A stretch of 8,137 nt of DNA from Syntrophobacter sp. SbD2 (GTDB lineage Bacteria > Desulfobacterota > Syntrophobacteria > Syntrophobacterales > Syntrophobacteraceae). Below are positions 1 through 6,611 of this stretch, piece after piece. The stretch spans positions 1 through 8,137 of the forward strand of contig OMSV01000067.1 in assembly GCA_900290385.1 (NCBI GenBank), in the 5' to 3' direction. Under the pieces are notes generated by a model. The model saw only the letters and a program-made list of their open reading frames with translations, ran no database searches and was not told the origin of the DNA. Both the position numbers and the translations under genes were made by a program. Numbering within the stretch: position 1 is the stretch's first letter; every line of letters begins with the position of its first letter.

Positions 1-3000
1 AAGTCCTTCAAAAACCCCGCTACATCGACACTTCAAAGTGCACCGGCTGCGGCGAATGCGCCAAAGTCTGTCCGGTTGCATGCGGCAATGAATACAACCA
101 GGGTCTCGACACCCGGCGGGCGGCATTCCGCAAGTACCCCCAGGCAGTACCCGGAGCATTCGCCATTGAAAAGCGCGGGACTTCCCCGTGCAAGGCGACC
201 TGCCCGGCGCACATTTCTGTCCAGGGGTATGTGGCTTTGACTGCTCAGGGCAAATATCAGGAAGCCCTTAAGCTTATCAAGGAAGAAAACCCACTGCCCG
301 CCATCTGCGGCCGTGTCTGCCATCATCCATGCGAGACAGCCTGCATGCGAGGTGAACTTGACGAGCCTGTGGCGATCGATTCGATCAAGCGCTTTCTGGC
401 CGATCTGGATTTGAGCTCAGAAACCAGGTTCGTCCCTCAGATAAAAGAAAAACGCAACGAGAAGGCCGCGATCATCGGTTCTGGTCCGGCGGGCTTATCG
501 TGCGCCTATTACCTGGCGATCGAAGGTTACCAGGTAACGGTGTTTGAAAAGCTTCCGGTGCTTGGAGGCATGCTGAGCGTTGGCATTCCATCCTACAGGC
601 TCCCGAAAAACACAATCGAAGCCGAAATCCAGGTCATACGGGATATGGGCGTGGAGTTCAAAACCGGGGTGGAGATCGGCAAGGATTTTACCATCTCCCA
701 ACTGAGAGACCAGGGATACAAGGCTTTCTTCATGGGCATAGGCGCCCAGGAATGCAAAGCGCTCGGCATCCCTGGCGAAGAGTTCAAAGGGGTGGTCCCG
801 GGTGTTGAATACCTAAGAGACATAAACCTCGGCAAAAAGGTCCTCCTGGGAAATCGCGTCGCGGTAATAGGCGGTGGAAACGTTGCGATGGACACGGTGC
901 GAACGGCGCTTCGCAACGGATCGAGCAAGCCCTTTCTAATCTATCGCCGAAGCGAGAAGGAAATGCCCGCCAACGAGGAAGAGATCCTCGAGTGCCGCGA
1001 AGAAGGCATCGAGATCATGACCCTCACGAACCCCAAGCGGATTATCGGAGAAAACGGGCGGGTAAAGGCTGTTGAATGCATGAGGATGGAGCTCGGAGAG
1101 CCGGATGCAAGCGGACGAAGGCGGCCGGTGGCAGTTGTGGGCTCCGAGTTCATCCTGGAAGTGGACGCAGTCGTTCCGGCTATCGGCCAGGAATCCGACT
1201 GGGCGTGTCTTACCGAAGAGTGCGCCTGCCAGCTTAGCGATTGGGGCACGATGAGAATCGACCCGCTCACCCTGCAGACCCACGATCCCGACATTTTTGC
1301 GGGCGGCGATGCGGTGACCGGCCCAAGGACGGTAATTGAAGCAATTGCCGCCGGCAAGCAGGCGGCAATTTCGATCGGCAGATACATCCAAGGGGAAGAT
1401 ATAAGCGCCGGGCGCGAAAAGGAATGGCAAGCGGTCCAGCAGCTCTCGACCGAAGGCTATGACAGAATGCCGCGCGCGCATATGCCTGTTATGTCTCCTG
1501 AGATCCGCGTCGGCAATTTCGAAGAAGTGCAGCTCGGGTTGACCGAAGAGCAGGTTAGGGCCGAAGCGTCGCGCTGTCTTAGCTGCGGTGTGTGTTCCGA
1601 ATGCTACCAGTGCGTCGAGGCCTGTCTTGCAAAGGCTATCGATCACGAGCAGCCGGCCAAGACGCTGGAGCTAAACGTGGGCGCAATCATCGCCGCGCCC
1701 GGCTTTACACCTTTCGATCCCTCGAAGCTCGATACCCACGGATATAAAAGATTCCCCAATGTGATGACTTCGATGGAGTTCGAGCGCATCCTTTCGCCCT
1801 CCGGACCTACTCAGGGGCATCTCGTGCGGCCCTCAGACCACCAGGAGCCTAAAAAGATAGCCTGGATACAATGCGTGGGATCCAGAGATCGCCAGCACGG
1901 CGCCCATACCTACTGCTCGGGCGTTTGCTGCATGTACGCTATAAAGGAGTCGATGGTCGCCAAGGAGCATTGTCCCGACGGCCTCGATACGGCCATTTTC
2001 TATATGGACATGCGCACTTACGGAAAGGACTTCGAGAAATATTACAACAGGGCGCGGGACAAATATGGAGTCCGGTTCATCCGTTCGCGAGTACACACGG
2101 TGGACCCCATTCCCGGCAGCGAAAACGTGTTGATCCAGTATACCACTGAGGCCGGAGAGCAGCTCTCGGAACAGTTCGATATGATTGTTCTCTCGGTGGG
2201 TGTGGAAACGACACCCGAGACCGTCGAGCTGGCGCAGCGGCTGGGCATTGATCTAACCGATCACAAATTCGCGCAAACCGGCGGGTTTGCGCCGGTAAGC
2301 AGCTCTCGTCCGGGGATGTACGTCTGCGGTCTCTTCCAGGGTCCCAAAGATATTCCCGCCTCAGTTATGGAAGCGAGCGCGGCGGCTTGCGCTGCAGCAA
2401 TCGATCTTGCCCCGGCAAGGGGTTCACAGGTCGAGATAAAGGAAGTCCCTGTCGAGCAGGACGTCTCGGAGCAGGAGCCAAGAATCGGCGTCTTTGTCTG
2501 CAGCTGCGGCATAAATATCGCTTCGGTGGTGAATGTTCCGGAAGTTACAAAGTACGCCGCAACTCTGCCGAATGTGGTCTACACCACCAATTATCTTTTC
2601 ACCTGCTCGCAGGACAGCCAGGAGAAGGTGAAGGAGATCATAAAGGAGAACAGGCTAAACCGGGTCGTCGTCGCCGCCTGCTCGCCCCGCACGCACGAAC
2701 CGCTCTTCCAGGAGACCCTGAAGGACTGCGGCCTCAATAAATACTTGTTTGAGATGGCCAATATCCGCGACCAGGATTCCTGGGTCCACCAGCAGGAACC
2801 CGGACCTGCGACAGAAAAGGCCAAAGACCTTATTCGCATGTCGGTGGCCCGCGCTTCTCTTCTCAAACCGCTGGTCGAGAAGTCTCTGACTGTAAATCCA
2901 CGCGCTCTAGTAGTCGGCGGCGGCATAGCCGGCATGAATGCCGCTTTGGGCCTTGCCCGGCAGGGCTTCGAAACCATAATCGTCGAAAAGAATGCTGAAC

Positions 3001-4151
3001 TGGGCGGAATGGCCAGGAATATTCCGCACACCATTGAGGGTCTCAACGTCTCCGAGTACCTCGACAAGCTCATCGCCGAAGTCCGGGAGAACACCTTGAT
3101 CGAGGTATTGACCGGAGCACGCCTGACCGGGCTTTCGGGATACAAGGGAAATTTCGTTTCGCGGATCGAAAACGGCAACGGAGGCCCGAAGGAAGTCAGC
3201 CATGGCGCCATAATTGTCGCCACCGGCGCCCGCGAATACAAACCAAAGGAATACTTGTACGGCCAGACCGACCGTGTCATGACGCAAGTCGAGCTGGGGC
3301 AGTTGGTCAAGAATAACCCGGGTGAGGCTTCGAAATGGAACCGGGCGATCATGATTCAGTGCGTAGGCTCCCGCAACGAGGAGAACCCCAATTGCAGCAG
3401 GATCTGCTGCCAGGGCGCCGTGAAACACGCTCTGGAGCTAAAGCAGTTAAATCCGGAGATGGACGTCGTCGTCCTCTATCGGGATATGCGCACCTACGGG
3501 ATACTTGAGGACTATTACACCAAAGCCAGGCAGAACGGCGTTCTTTTCGTCAGGTTCGATCAAGACAAACCGCCGGAAGTGGCCCAGGACAGCAAGTGGC
3601 CGCTCAGCGTCTCATTTATGGACCATGTGTTGCGAAGACCCGTACAGATGAGCGCAGACGTAGTGATCCTCAGCGCAGCCACGCTGCCCGAAGACAACGA
3701 GGAGCTTGCCGGGATCCTGAAAGTTCCTCGCAACCCCGAGGGGTTCTTCATGGAGGCGCATGTCAAGTTGAGACCTGTCGATTTTGCCTCTGAGGGTATT
3801 TACCTTTGCGGGACCGCCCACAGTCCTAAGCTGATGCCCGAGAGCATAGCCCAGGCAATGGCGGCAGCCGCAAGGGCAGCTTCCTTCCTGTCCTCAAAGG
3901 ACGTGACTGTTGGAGGCGTTGTAGCCCAGGTCGAACCGGGTCTTTGCGCCGCATGTCTGGTTTGCGTGCGAGCTTGCCCATACGGGGTTCCTCATATCAA
4001 CGAAAATGACGTTTCTGAGATAAACGAAGCGCTTTGCCAGGGATGCGGCATCTGCGTTTCTGAGTGTCCGGCCAAAGCGATCCGGCTGGGCCACTATACT
4101 GACGACCAGATCATGATAAAGGTGGATGTCCTTCTGGAAGGAGCGATCTGA
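1..4151 (+). CDS. hdrA: HdrA-GltD-HdrA fusion flavoprotein (5' end outside window)
   Basis: The reading frame is open from base 3 to the TGA at 4149-4151 (1382 residues visible); the true start lies upstream, so the GTG at 231 is internal. Residues are numbered from base 3. Order of parts: a 4Fe-4S motif at Cys13/16/19/23 typical of HdrA's inserted ferredoxin domain; a GltD/NfnB-like NAD(P)H oxidoreductase at about 60-460, with Cys63/67/102/106/110/114, an FAD loop GSGPAGL (159-165), a nucleotide loop GGGNVA (290-295) and a GGDAVTGPRT motif near 434; a further Cys cluster (525, 528, 531, 534, 537, 541) and the rest of HdrA module 1 with WIQCVGSRD and YCSGVCC; HdrA module 2 from about 827, with Cys833/835/868/893, FAD loop GGGIAG (972-977) and no inserted ferredoxin; and a C-terminal ferredoxin (Cys1315/1318/1321/1325 and 1345/1348/1351/1355). 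HdrA proteins are cytoplasmic flavin-based bifurcating subunits. Here NAD(P)H probably exchanges electrons with the GltD-like part, MvhD and MetVF. The family call is firm; the exact redox partners are inferred. Confidence 0.93.
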   Translation, partial: VLQKPRYIDTSKCTGCGECAKVCPVACGNEYNQGLDTRRAAFRKYPQAVPGAFAIEKRGTSPCKATCPAHISVQGYVALTAQGKYQEALKLIKEENPLPAICGRVCHHPCETACMRGELDEPVAIDSIKRFLADLDLSSETRFVPQIKEKRNEKAAIIGSGPAGLSCAYYLAIEGYQVTVFEKLPVLGGMLSVGIPSYRLPKNTIEAEIQVIRDMGVEFKTGVEIGKDFTISQLRDQGYKAFFMGIGAQECKALGIPGEEFKGVVPGVEYLRDINLGKKVLLGNRVAVIGGGNVAMDTVRTALRNGSSKPFLIYRRSEKEMPANEEEILECREEGIEIMTLTNPKRIIGENGRVKAVECMRMELGEPDASGRRRPVAVVGSEFILEVDAVVPAIGQESDWACLTEECACQLSDWGTMRIDPLTLQTHDPDIFAGGDAVTGPRTVIEAIAAGKQAAISIGRYIQGEDISAGREKEWQAVQQLSTEGYDRMPRAHMPVMSPEIRVGNFEEVQLGLTEEQVRAEASRCLSCGVCSECYQCVEACLAKAIDHEQPAKTLELNVGAIIAAPGFTPFDPSKLDTHGYKRFPNVMTSMEFERILSPSGPTQGHLVRPSDHQEPKKIAWIQCVGSRDRQHGAHTYCSGVCCMYAIKESMVAKEHCPDGLDTAIFYMDMRTYGKDFEKYYNRARDKYGVRFIRSRVHTVDPIPGSENVLIQYTTEAGEQLSEQFDMIVLSVGVETTPETVELAQRLGIDLTDHKFAQTGGFAPVSSSRPGMYVCGLFQGPKDIPASVMEASAAACAAAIDLAPARGSQVEIKEVPVEQDVSEQEPRIGVFVCSCGINIASVVNVPEVTKYAATLPNVVYTTNYLFTCSQDSQEKVKEIIKENRLNRVVVAACSPRTHEPLFQETLKDCGLNKYLFEMANIRDQDSWVHQQEPGPATEKAKDLIRMSVARASLLKPLVEKSLTVNPRALVVGGGIAGMNAALGLARQGFETIIVEKNAELGGMARNIPHTIEGLNVSEYLDKLIAEVRENTLIEVLTGARLTGLSGYKGNFVSRIENGNGGPKEVSHGAIIVATGAREYKPKEYLYGQTDRVMTQVELGQLVKNNPGEASKWNRAIMIQCVGSRNEENPNCSRICCQGAVKHALELKQLNPEMDVVVLYRDMRTYGILEDYYTKARQNGVLFVRFDQDKPPEVAQDSKWPLSVSFMDHVLRRPVQMSADVVILSAATLPEDNEELAGILKVPRNPEGFFMEAHVKLRPVDFASEGIYLCGTAHSPKLMPESIAQAMAAAARAASFLSSKDVTVGGVVAQVEPGLCAACLVCVRACPYGVPHINENDVSEINEALCQGCGICVSECPAKAIRLGHYTDDQIMIKVDVLLEGAI
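4138..4143 (+). promoter_or_regulatory. Ribosome binding site of mvhD
   Basis: AAGGAG lies inside the last codons of hdrA, 7 nt before the ATG at 4151. It supports starting mvhD there, upstream of the in-frame UGA, and not at the internal ATG at 4229. Confidence 0.8.
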
Positions 4152-4588
4152 TGGAAAACTTTGAACCGATCATAGTTGCCTTCTGCTGCACGTATTGAGC
4201 GTATTCTGCGGCGGACCTGGCAGGTTCGATGAGATTGACGTACCCGAGCAACATCCGAATAGTTAAAGTGCCGTGCACCGGCAGAGTTGCGATCATTCAC
4301 CTGATGAAAGCAATCGAGAAGGGGGCTGACGGCGTTTTCGTGGCTGGGTGTATGGAAGGCGATTGCCATTTTCAGGCAGGCAATCTCAGGGCGAAAAAAC
4401 GGGTTACATACGTCCGGCAGCTTCTCCAAAGCATAGGCATGGAACCCGACCGGGTTGCCATGTATAACCTATCCTCCGGTGAAGGACCCCGGTTTGCGGA
4501 AATAAGCCGCGAGATGACCGATAAAATCCGGCAGCTTGGCCCCAACCCCGTCAGAGCTCAAGGGGCAAGAAAGGCAGAAGCTGCATGA
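4151..4588 (+). CDS. mvhD: MvhD-family iron-sulfur subunit, selenoprotein (UGA = Sec16)
   Basis: This is the delta subunit of F420-non-reducing hydrogenase/heterodisulfide reductase type, a small Fe-S protein that passes electrons to HdrA. Read from the ATG at 4151 (TGATG overlap with the hdrA stop, good Shine-Dalgarno), the 145-residue product matches the usual family length. It begins with the hallmark motif IVAFCCTY-U-AYSAADLAG, where methanogen proteins have a Cys. The codon at 4196-4198 is TGA, in frame, flanked on both sides by conserved family sequence and followed by a SECIS-like hairpin, so selenocysteine is by far the best reading. Other candidate Fe-S ligands are Cys12, Cys13, Cys42, Cys67 and Cys72. 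The true stop is another TGA at 4586-4588, which overlaps the metV start. A caller without recoding would start at ATG 4229 and lose the N-terminal 26 residues and the motif. Selenocysteine-containing MvhD/VhuD proteins are known in methanogens and some sulfate reducers, which supports the call. The neighbours suggest it links HdrA to MetVF. Confidence 0.92.
4196..4234 (+). other. Bacterial SECIS element with UGA selenocysteine codon
   Basis: The UGA at 4196-4198 is followed, after a 13-nt spacer, by a hairpin: 4212-4218 (CGGACCU) pairs with 4222-4228 (AGGUUCG) in seven base pairs including one G-U, closing a GGC loop at 4219-4221. The loop guanines are 21-22 nt past the UGA. This agrees with the bacterial SECIS pattern of a short stem-loop just downstream of the UGA with a G near the start of the apical loop, recognised by SelB. 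The hairpin lies within the mvhD coding sequence, as is normal in bacteria. The pairing was done by eye. Confidence 0.8.
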
Positions 4589-5253
4589 TAATGGCCAAAC
4601 CCAAACCAACTGAAGAAATAATCCGCGAAATCAAGGATTTCGATAATATCCTGGTGGCGGGTTGCAACGGATGTGTCGCAGTTTGCGAAGCAGGCGGTCT
4701 GAAAGAGGTGGAGATCCTTGCCTCAGCATTGCGCATGTATTTCGCCAATCAGCAGAAGAAAATCGAAATCGGCGAAGTCAGCCTGACCCGTCAGTGCGAT
4801 AAGGAATATCTGGCTGAACTCAAGGACAGGATCGGCGCCTATGATGCCGTGGTTTCCATAGCCTGTGGCGCCGGAGTGCAGTTCATGGCCGAGATGTACA
4901 GCAAGATGCGTGTTTTCCCCGGTGTAGATACCTGCTTTATCGGCGCAACCGAGGAAAAGGGTGTGTGGACCGAGCGATGCCAGGCATGCGGCACATGTAT
5001 TCTCGCCAGCACCGGCGGTATCTGCCCGGTCGCCAGATGTTCCAAGCGCATACTAAATGGCCCATGCGGCGGCTCTTCGAATGGAAAATGCGAGATCGAC
5101 AAGGAAGTTCCCTGTGGATGGCAACTGATATACGAACGGCTCAAAGAACTCGGAGAACTCAAGCGCTTTGAGGAACCTACACCCGCAAAAGATTGGTCGA
5201 CGAGCAGGGACGGGGGACCCCGCAGGTTGATAAAGGAGGTCTCGCAGATATGA
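4585..5253 (+). CDS. metV: MetV, Cys-rich partner subunit of methylenetetrahydrofolate reductase
   Basis: This 222-residue protein has the features of the MTHFR C-terminal-domain family (MetV), which forms a heteromer with MetF in acetogens and other Wood-Ljungdahl organisms. Two Cys-rich zones are visible: AGCNGCVAVC near the N-terminus (Cys27, 30, 34), and a C-terminal zone with Cys132, 135, 138, 147, 152, 161, 169 and 177, including the signature RILNGPCGG. These residues probably hold 4Fe-4S clusters and possibly a metal site, which would pass electrons to the MetF flavin. The ATG at 4585 forms an ATGA overlap with the mvhD stop and gives an N-terminus MIMAKPKPTEEI like relatives; an ATG two codons on (4591) is the alternative. 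Shine-Dalgarno pairing is weak here (AAGG at 4571 or GAAG at 4577), so expression may rely on coupling to mvhD. The position between mvhD and metF matches the cluster proposed to form an HdrA-linked MTHFR complex in Moorella. Confidence 0.9.
   Translation: MIMAKPKPTEEIIREIKDFDNILVAGCNGCVAVCEAGGLKEVEILASALRMYFANQQKKIEIGEVSLTRQCDKEYLAELKDRIGAYDAVVSIACGAGVQFMAEMYSKMRVFPGVDTCFIGATEEKGVWTERCQACGTCILASTGGICPVARCSKRILNGPCGGSSNGKCEIDKEVPCGWQLIYERLKELGELKRFEEPTPAKDWSTSRDGGPRRLIKEVSQI
5232..5240 (+). promoter_or_regulatory. Ribosome binding site of metF (sets the start)
   Basis: AAAGGAGGT, an almost perfect anti-Shine-Dalgarno complement, lies in the end of metV with 9 nt to the ATG at 5250. It rules against the in-frame ATG at 5193, which would add 19 residues unlike the family. 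Confidence 0.88.
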
Positions 5254-6182
5254 GTGCCACAACACCGAGCAAATTGGAGAGTATCCTCGCAGCCGGACAC
5301 TTCGCAGTCACCTCCGAATGCGGTCCCCCTCGAAGCGCTGAAGGAACCGTAGTCGACGAAAAAGCCAGACTGGTTGGCCCGTATGTGGATGTAATAAACG
5401 TCACGGACAACCAGACTGCCGTCGTACGCATGTCCAGTCTGGCTTCCTGTATCCGTATAAAACAACTGGGATTCGAGCCCGTGCTCCAGATGACGACCCG
5501 GGATCGAAACCGTATCGGTCTGCAGAGTGACCTTCTTGGAGCAGGCGCGTTCGGTATCAATAACGTGCTCTGCTTAACGGGCGATCATCAAAGATTCGGT
5601 GACCACCCCAACGCAGCCAATGTTTTTGACCTTGATTCCACTCAATTAATTCAGACGGTCAGGCAAATGCGTGATGAAGGAAAGCTGCTGAGCGGCTATG
5701 AGATGACTGTGCCACCCAAAATGTTCATCGGAGCGGCGGAAAACCCATTCGCAGACCCCTTTGAAATACGCGTGCTGCGCCTGGCCAAAAAAGTGGCCGC
5801 CGGCGCCCAGTTTATTCAGACCCAGTGCATCTATAACATGGAAAAATTCAAACTTTGGATGCAACAGATCGTGGAGCGCGGACTCCATGAAAAGGTGTCG
5901 ATCCTGGCCGGAATAACGCCAATGAAATCCATTGGTATGGCCAGGTATATGAAGGCCAAAGTCCCCGGCATGGACGTGCCAGACGAAGTTATCAAGCGGC
6001 TCCAGGGAGTACCCAAGGACAAAGTTGCTGCGGAAGGAATTAACATTGCGGTCGAACAGATCCAGGAACTCAAGGAGTGTCCGGGCGTTCGCGGCTTCCA
6101 CGTTATGGCCATCGAATGGGAAGAAAAGGTACCCGAGATCGTGGAGCGTGCAGGCCTTTATCCACGGCCCAAAGTTGATTAG
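5250..6182 (+). CDS. metF: Methylenetetrahydrofolate reductase catalytic subunit MetF
   Basis: This 310-residue cytoplasmic FAD enzyme interconverts 5,10-methylene- and 5-methyl-tetrahydrofolate, the last folate-linked step of the Wood-Ljungdahl methyl branch. The length fits a single TIM barrel of the bacterial MetF type. Visible motifs are TSECGPP with the catalytic-type Glu23, VTDNQTAVVRMSS (52-63), the TTRDRNR segment (82-88) and LTGD (109-112), matching the folate/FAD site of the family. The barrel ends at about residue 305, and no extra NAD(P)H-binding domain is present. With MetV alongside, electrons probably come through Fe-S clusters and not directly from NADH. The ATG at 5250 overlaps the metV stop (ATGA) and has a strong ribosome binding site. 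It is the last gene of its operon: an intrinsic terminator begins about 50 bases after the stop. In a sulfate reducer the enzyme could run in either the oxidative or the reductive direction; the sequence does not decide. Confidence 0.95.
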   Translation: MSATTPSKLESILAAGHFAVTSECGPPRSAEGTVVDEKARLVGPYVDVINVTDNQTAVVRMSSLASCIRIKQLGFEPVLQMTTRDRNRIGLQSDLLGAGAFGINNVLCLTGDHQRFGDHPNAANVFDLDSTQLIQTVRQMRDEGKLLSGYEMTVPPKMFIGAAENPFADPFEIRVLRLAKKVAAGAQFIQTQCIYNMEKFKLWMQQIVERGLHEKVSILAGITPMKSIGMARYMKAKVPGMDVPDEVIKRLQGVPKDKVAAEGINIAVEQIQELKECPGVRGFHVMAIEWEEKVPEIVERAGLYPRPKVD

Positions 6183-6232
6183 CCGACCGGATTGAAACCC
6201 GTTTGGCAATACCTCCACTTTTAACATTCCGG

Positions 6233-6269
6233 ATACCCCTGTGCATCCTCGCATCAGGGGTATTTTTTT
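6233..6269 (+). terminator. Rho-independent terminator after metF
   Basis: Bases 6233-6241 (ATACCCCTG) pair perfectly with 6255-6263 (CAGGGGTAT) across a 13-nt loop, and the stem runs directly into a T tract ending at 6269. This is a strong intrinsic terminator that ends the hdrA-mvhD-metV-metF transcript and insulates the hydrogenase unit. Confidence 0.93.
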
Positions 6270-6323
6270 GTTTTCTCCCTGCGTTTGTTTCGCCGTGAAG
6301 CTCTGCTCTTCTGTCCACTTATT

Positions 6324-6350
6324 GTTTCAGTTTGTCGTATTTTAGTTTCA
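6324..6350 (+). repeat. Paired GTTTCA hexamers, 21 bp apart (possible activator site)
   Basis: GTTTCA occurs at 6324-6329 and again at 6345-6350, a spacing of 21 bp (two helical turns), about 120-145 bp upstream of the predicted sigma-54 start. Enhancer-binding proteins of sigma-54 promoters usually bind at such distances. The repeat is short and could be chance. Nothing else supportable was seen in the AT-richer stretch 6270-6440: no ORF with a ribosome binding site, and no tRNA. Confidence 0.25.
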
Positions 6351-6443
6351 CTGGAATTACGGCCTCCCTGCAACTGCCTCCAGATGAATTTTGTAACTCA
6401 TTGATATCTCTTATATTATATTTGCTACACCTGCATAGCCCGC

Positions 6444-6459
6444 TGGCACACGGATTGCT
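6444..6459 (+). promoter_or_regulatory. Sigma-54 promoter of the hydrogenase operon
   Basis: TGGCACACGGATTGCT matches the RpoN consensus TGGCAC-N5-TTGC(A/T) at every defined position. The invariant GG (6445-6446) and GC (6457-6458) are separated by exactly 10 bases. The predicted transcription start is near 6470, giving a leader of about 256 nt before the small-subunit ATG. It is the only strong promoter visible between the metF terminator and the hydrogenase genes. Transcription would need an enhancer-binding activator; RpoN control of hydrogenase genes is known in several bacteria. Confidence 0.85.
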
Positions 6460-6468
6460 TATAATCCG
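6451..6468 (+). promoter_or_regulatory. Palindrome over the -12 element, with overlapping TATAAT
   Basis: CGGATT (6451-6456) and AATCCG (6463-6468) form a perfect 6-bp inverted repeat with a 6-bp spacer that contains the -12 GC of the sigma-54 promoter. A perfect TATAAT sits at 6460-6465, but no recognisable -35 box lies 16-18 bp upstream. The palindrome could be a repressor operator, or part of it could serve as a sigma-70 -10 region. Both roles are inference. Confidence 0.4.
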
Positions 6469-6571
6469 CATCCGACAAACCTACTTCATCGGCCACAACT
6501 ATTTTGTAATAGAGACCTCTTGTTTAGCGGCAGTCTGGCAGGACTTTACCCCCACAACGAGGAGTTACTCA

Positions 6572-6606
6572 TTCGCAAGACTTTAATTAGAGTCTGTTAC
6601 TGCGAA
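6572..6606 (+). ncRNA. Bulged stem-loop in the hydrogenase leader
   Basis: An outer stem of six pairs (TTCGCA 6572-6577 with TGCGAA 6601-6606) continues directly into an inner stem of seven pairs (6578-6584 with 6589-6595, including one G-T) closed by an AATT tetraloop. A five-base bulge, GTTAC (6596-6600), sits on the 3' side only. GTTACT also occurs just upstream at 6564-6569. Thirteen pairs with a one-sided bulge is unlikely to be chance and looks like a protein- or ligand-binding RNA element; the function is unknown. Confidence 0.5.
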
Positions 6607-6611
6607 AATAC

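Noticed and set aside
936..1646. Long antisense open frames opposite hdrA (also around 2591-3352).
   Set aside because: They are shadows of the codon pattern of hdrA, whose own frame is fully supported by motifs; the antisense products show no recognisable domain.
4196..4198. The TGA in mvhD as a nonsense mutation or sequencing error (pseudogene).
   Set aside because: It lies at a position where relatives have Cys or Sec, the frame continues with conserved sequence, and a SECIS-like hairpin follows at the right distance. Only one base would separate it from a Cys codon, so a read error cannot be wholly excluded, but it is the less likely reading.
5193..5249. Earlier in-frame ATG for metF.
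   Set aside because: The 19 extra residues are unlike MetF and have no ribosome binding site; AAAGGAGGT at 5232-5240 points to ATG 5250.
6275..6371. Direct repeat CTCCCTGC at 6275-6282 and 6364-6371.
   Set aside because: Eight bases with no symmetry or fitting spacing; expected by chance at this length.
6332..6586. An 84-codon open frame in the intergenic region.
   Set aside because: It has no ribosome binding site, has an amino-acid make-up typical of chance translation, and crosses the sigma-54 promoter and leader hairpins.
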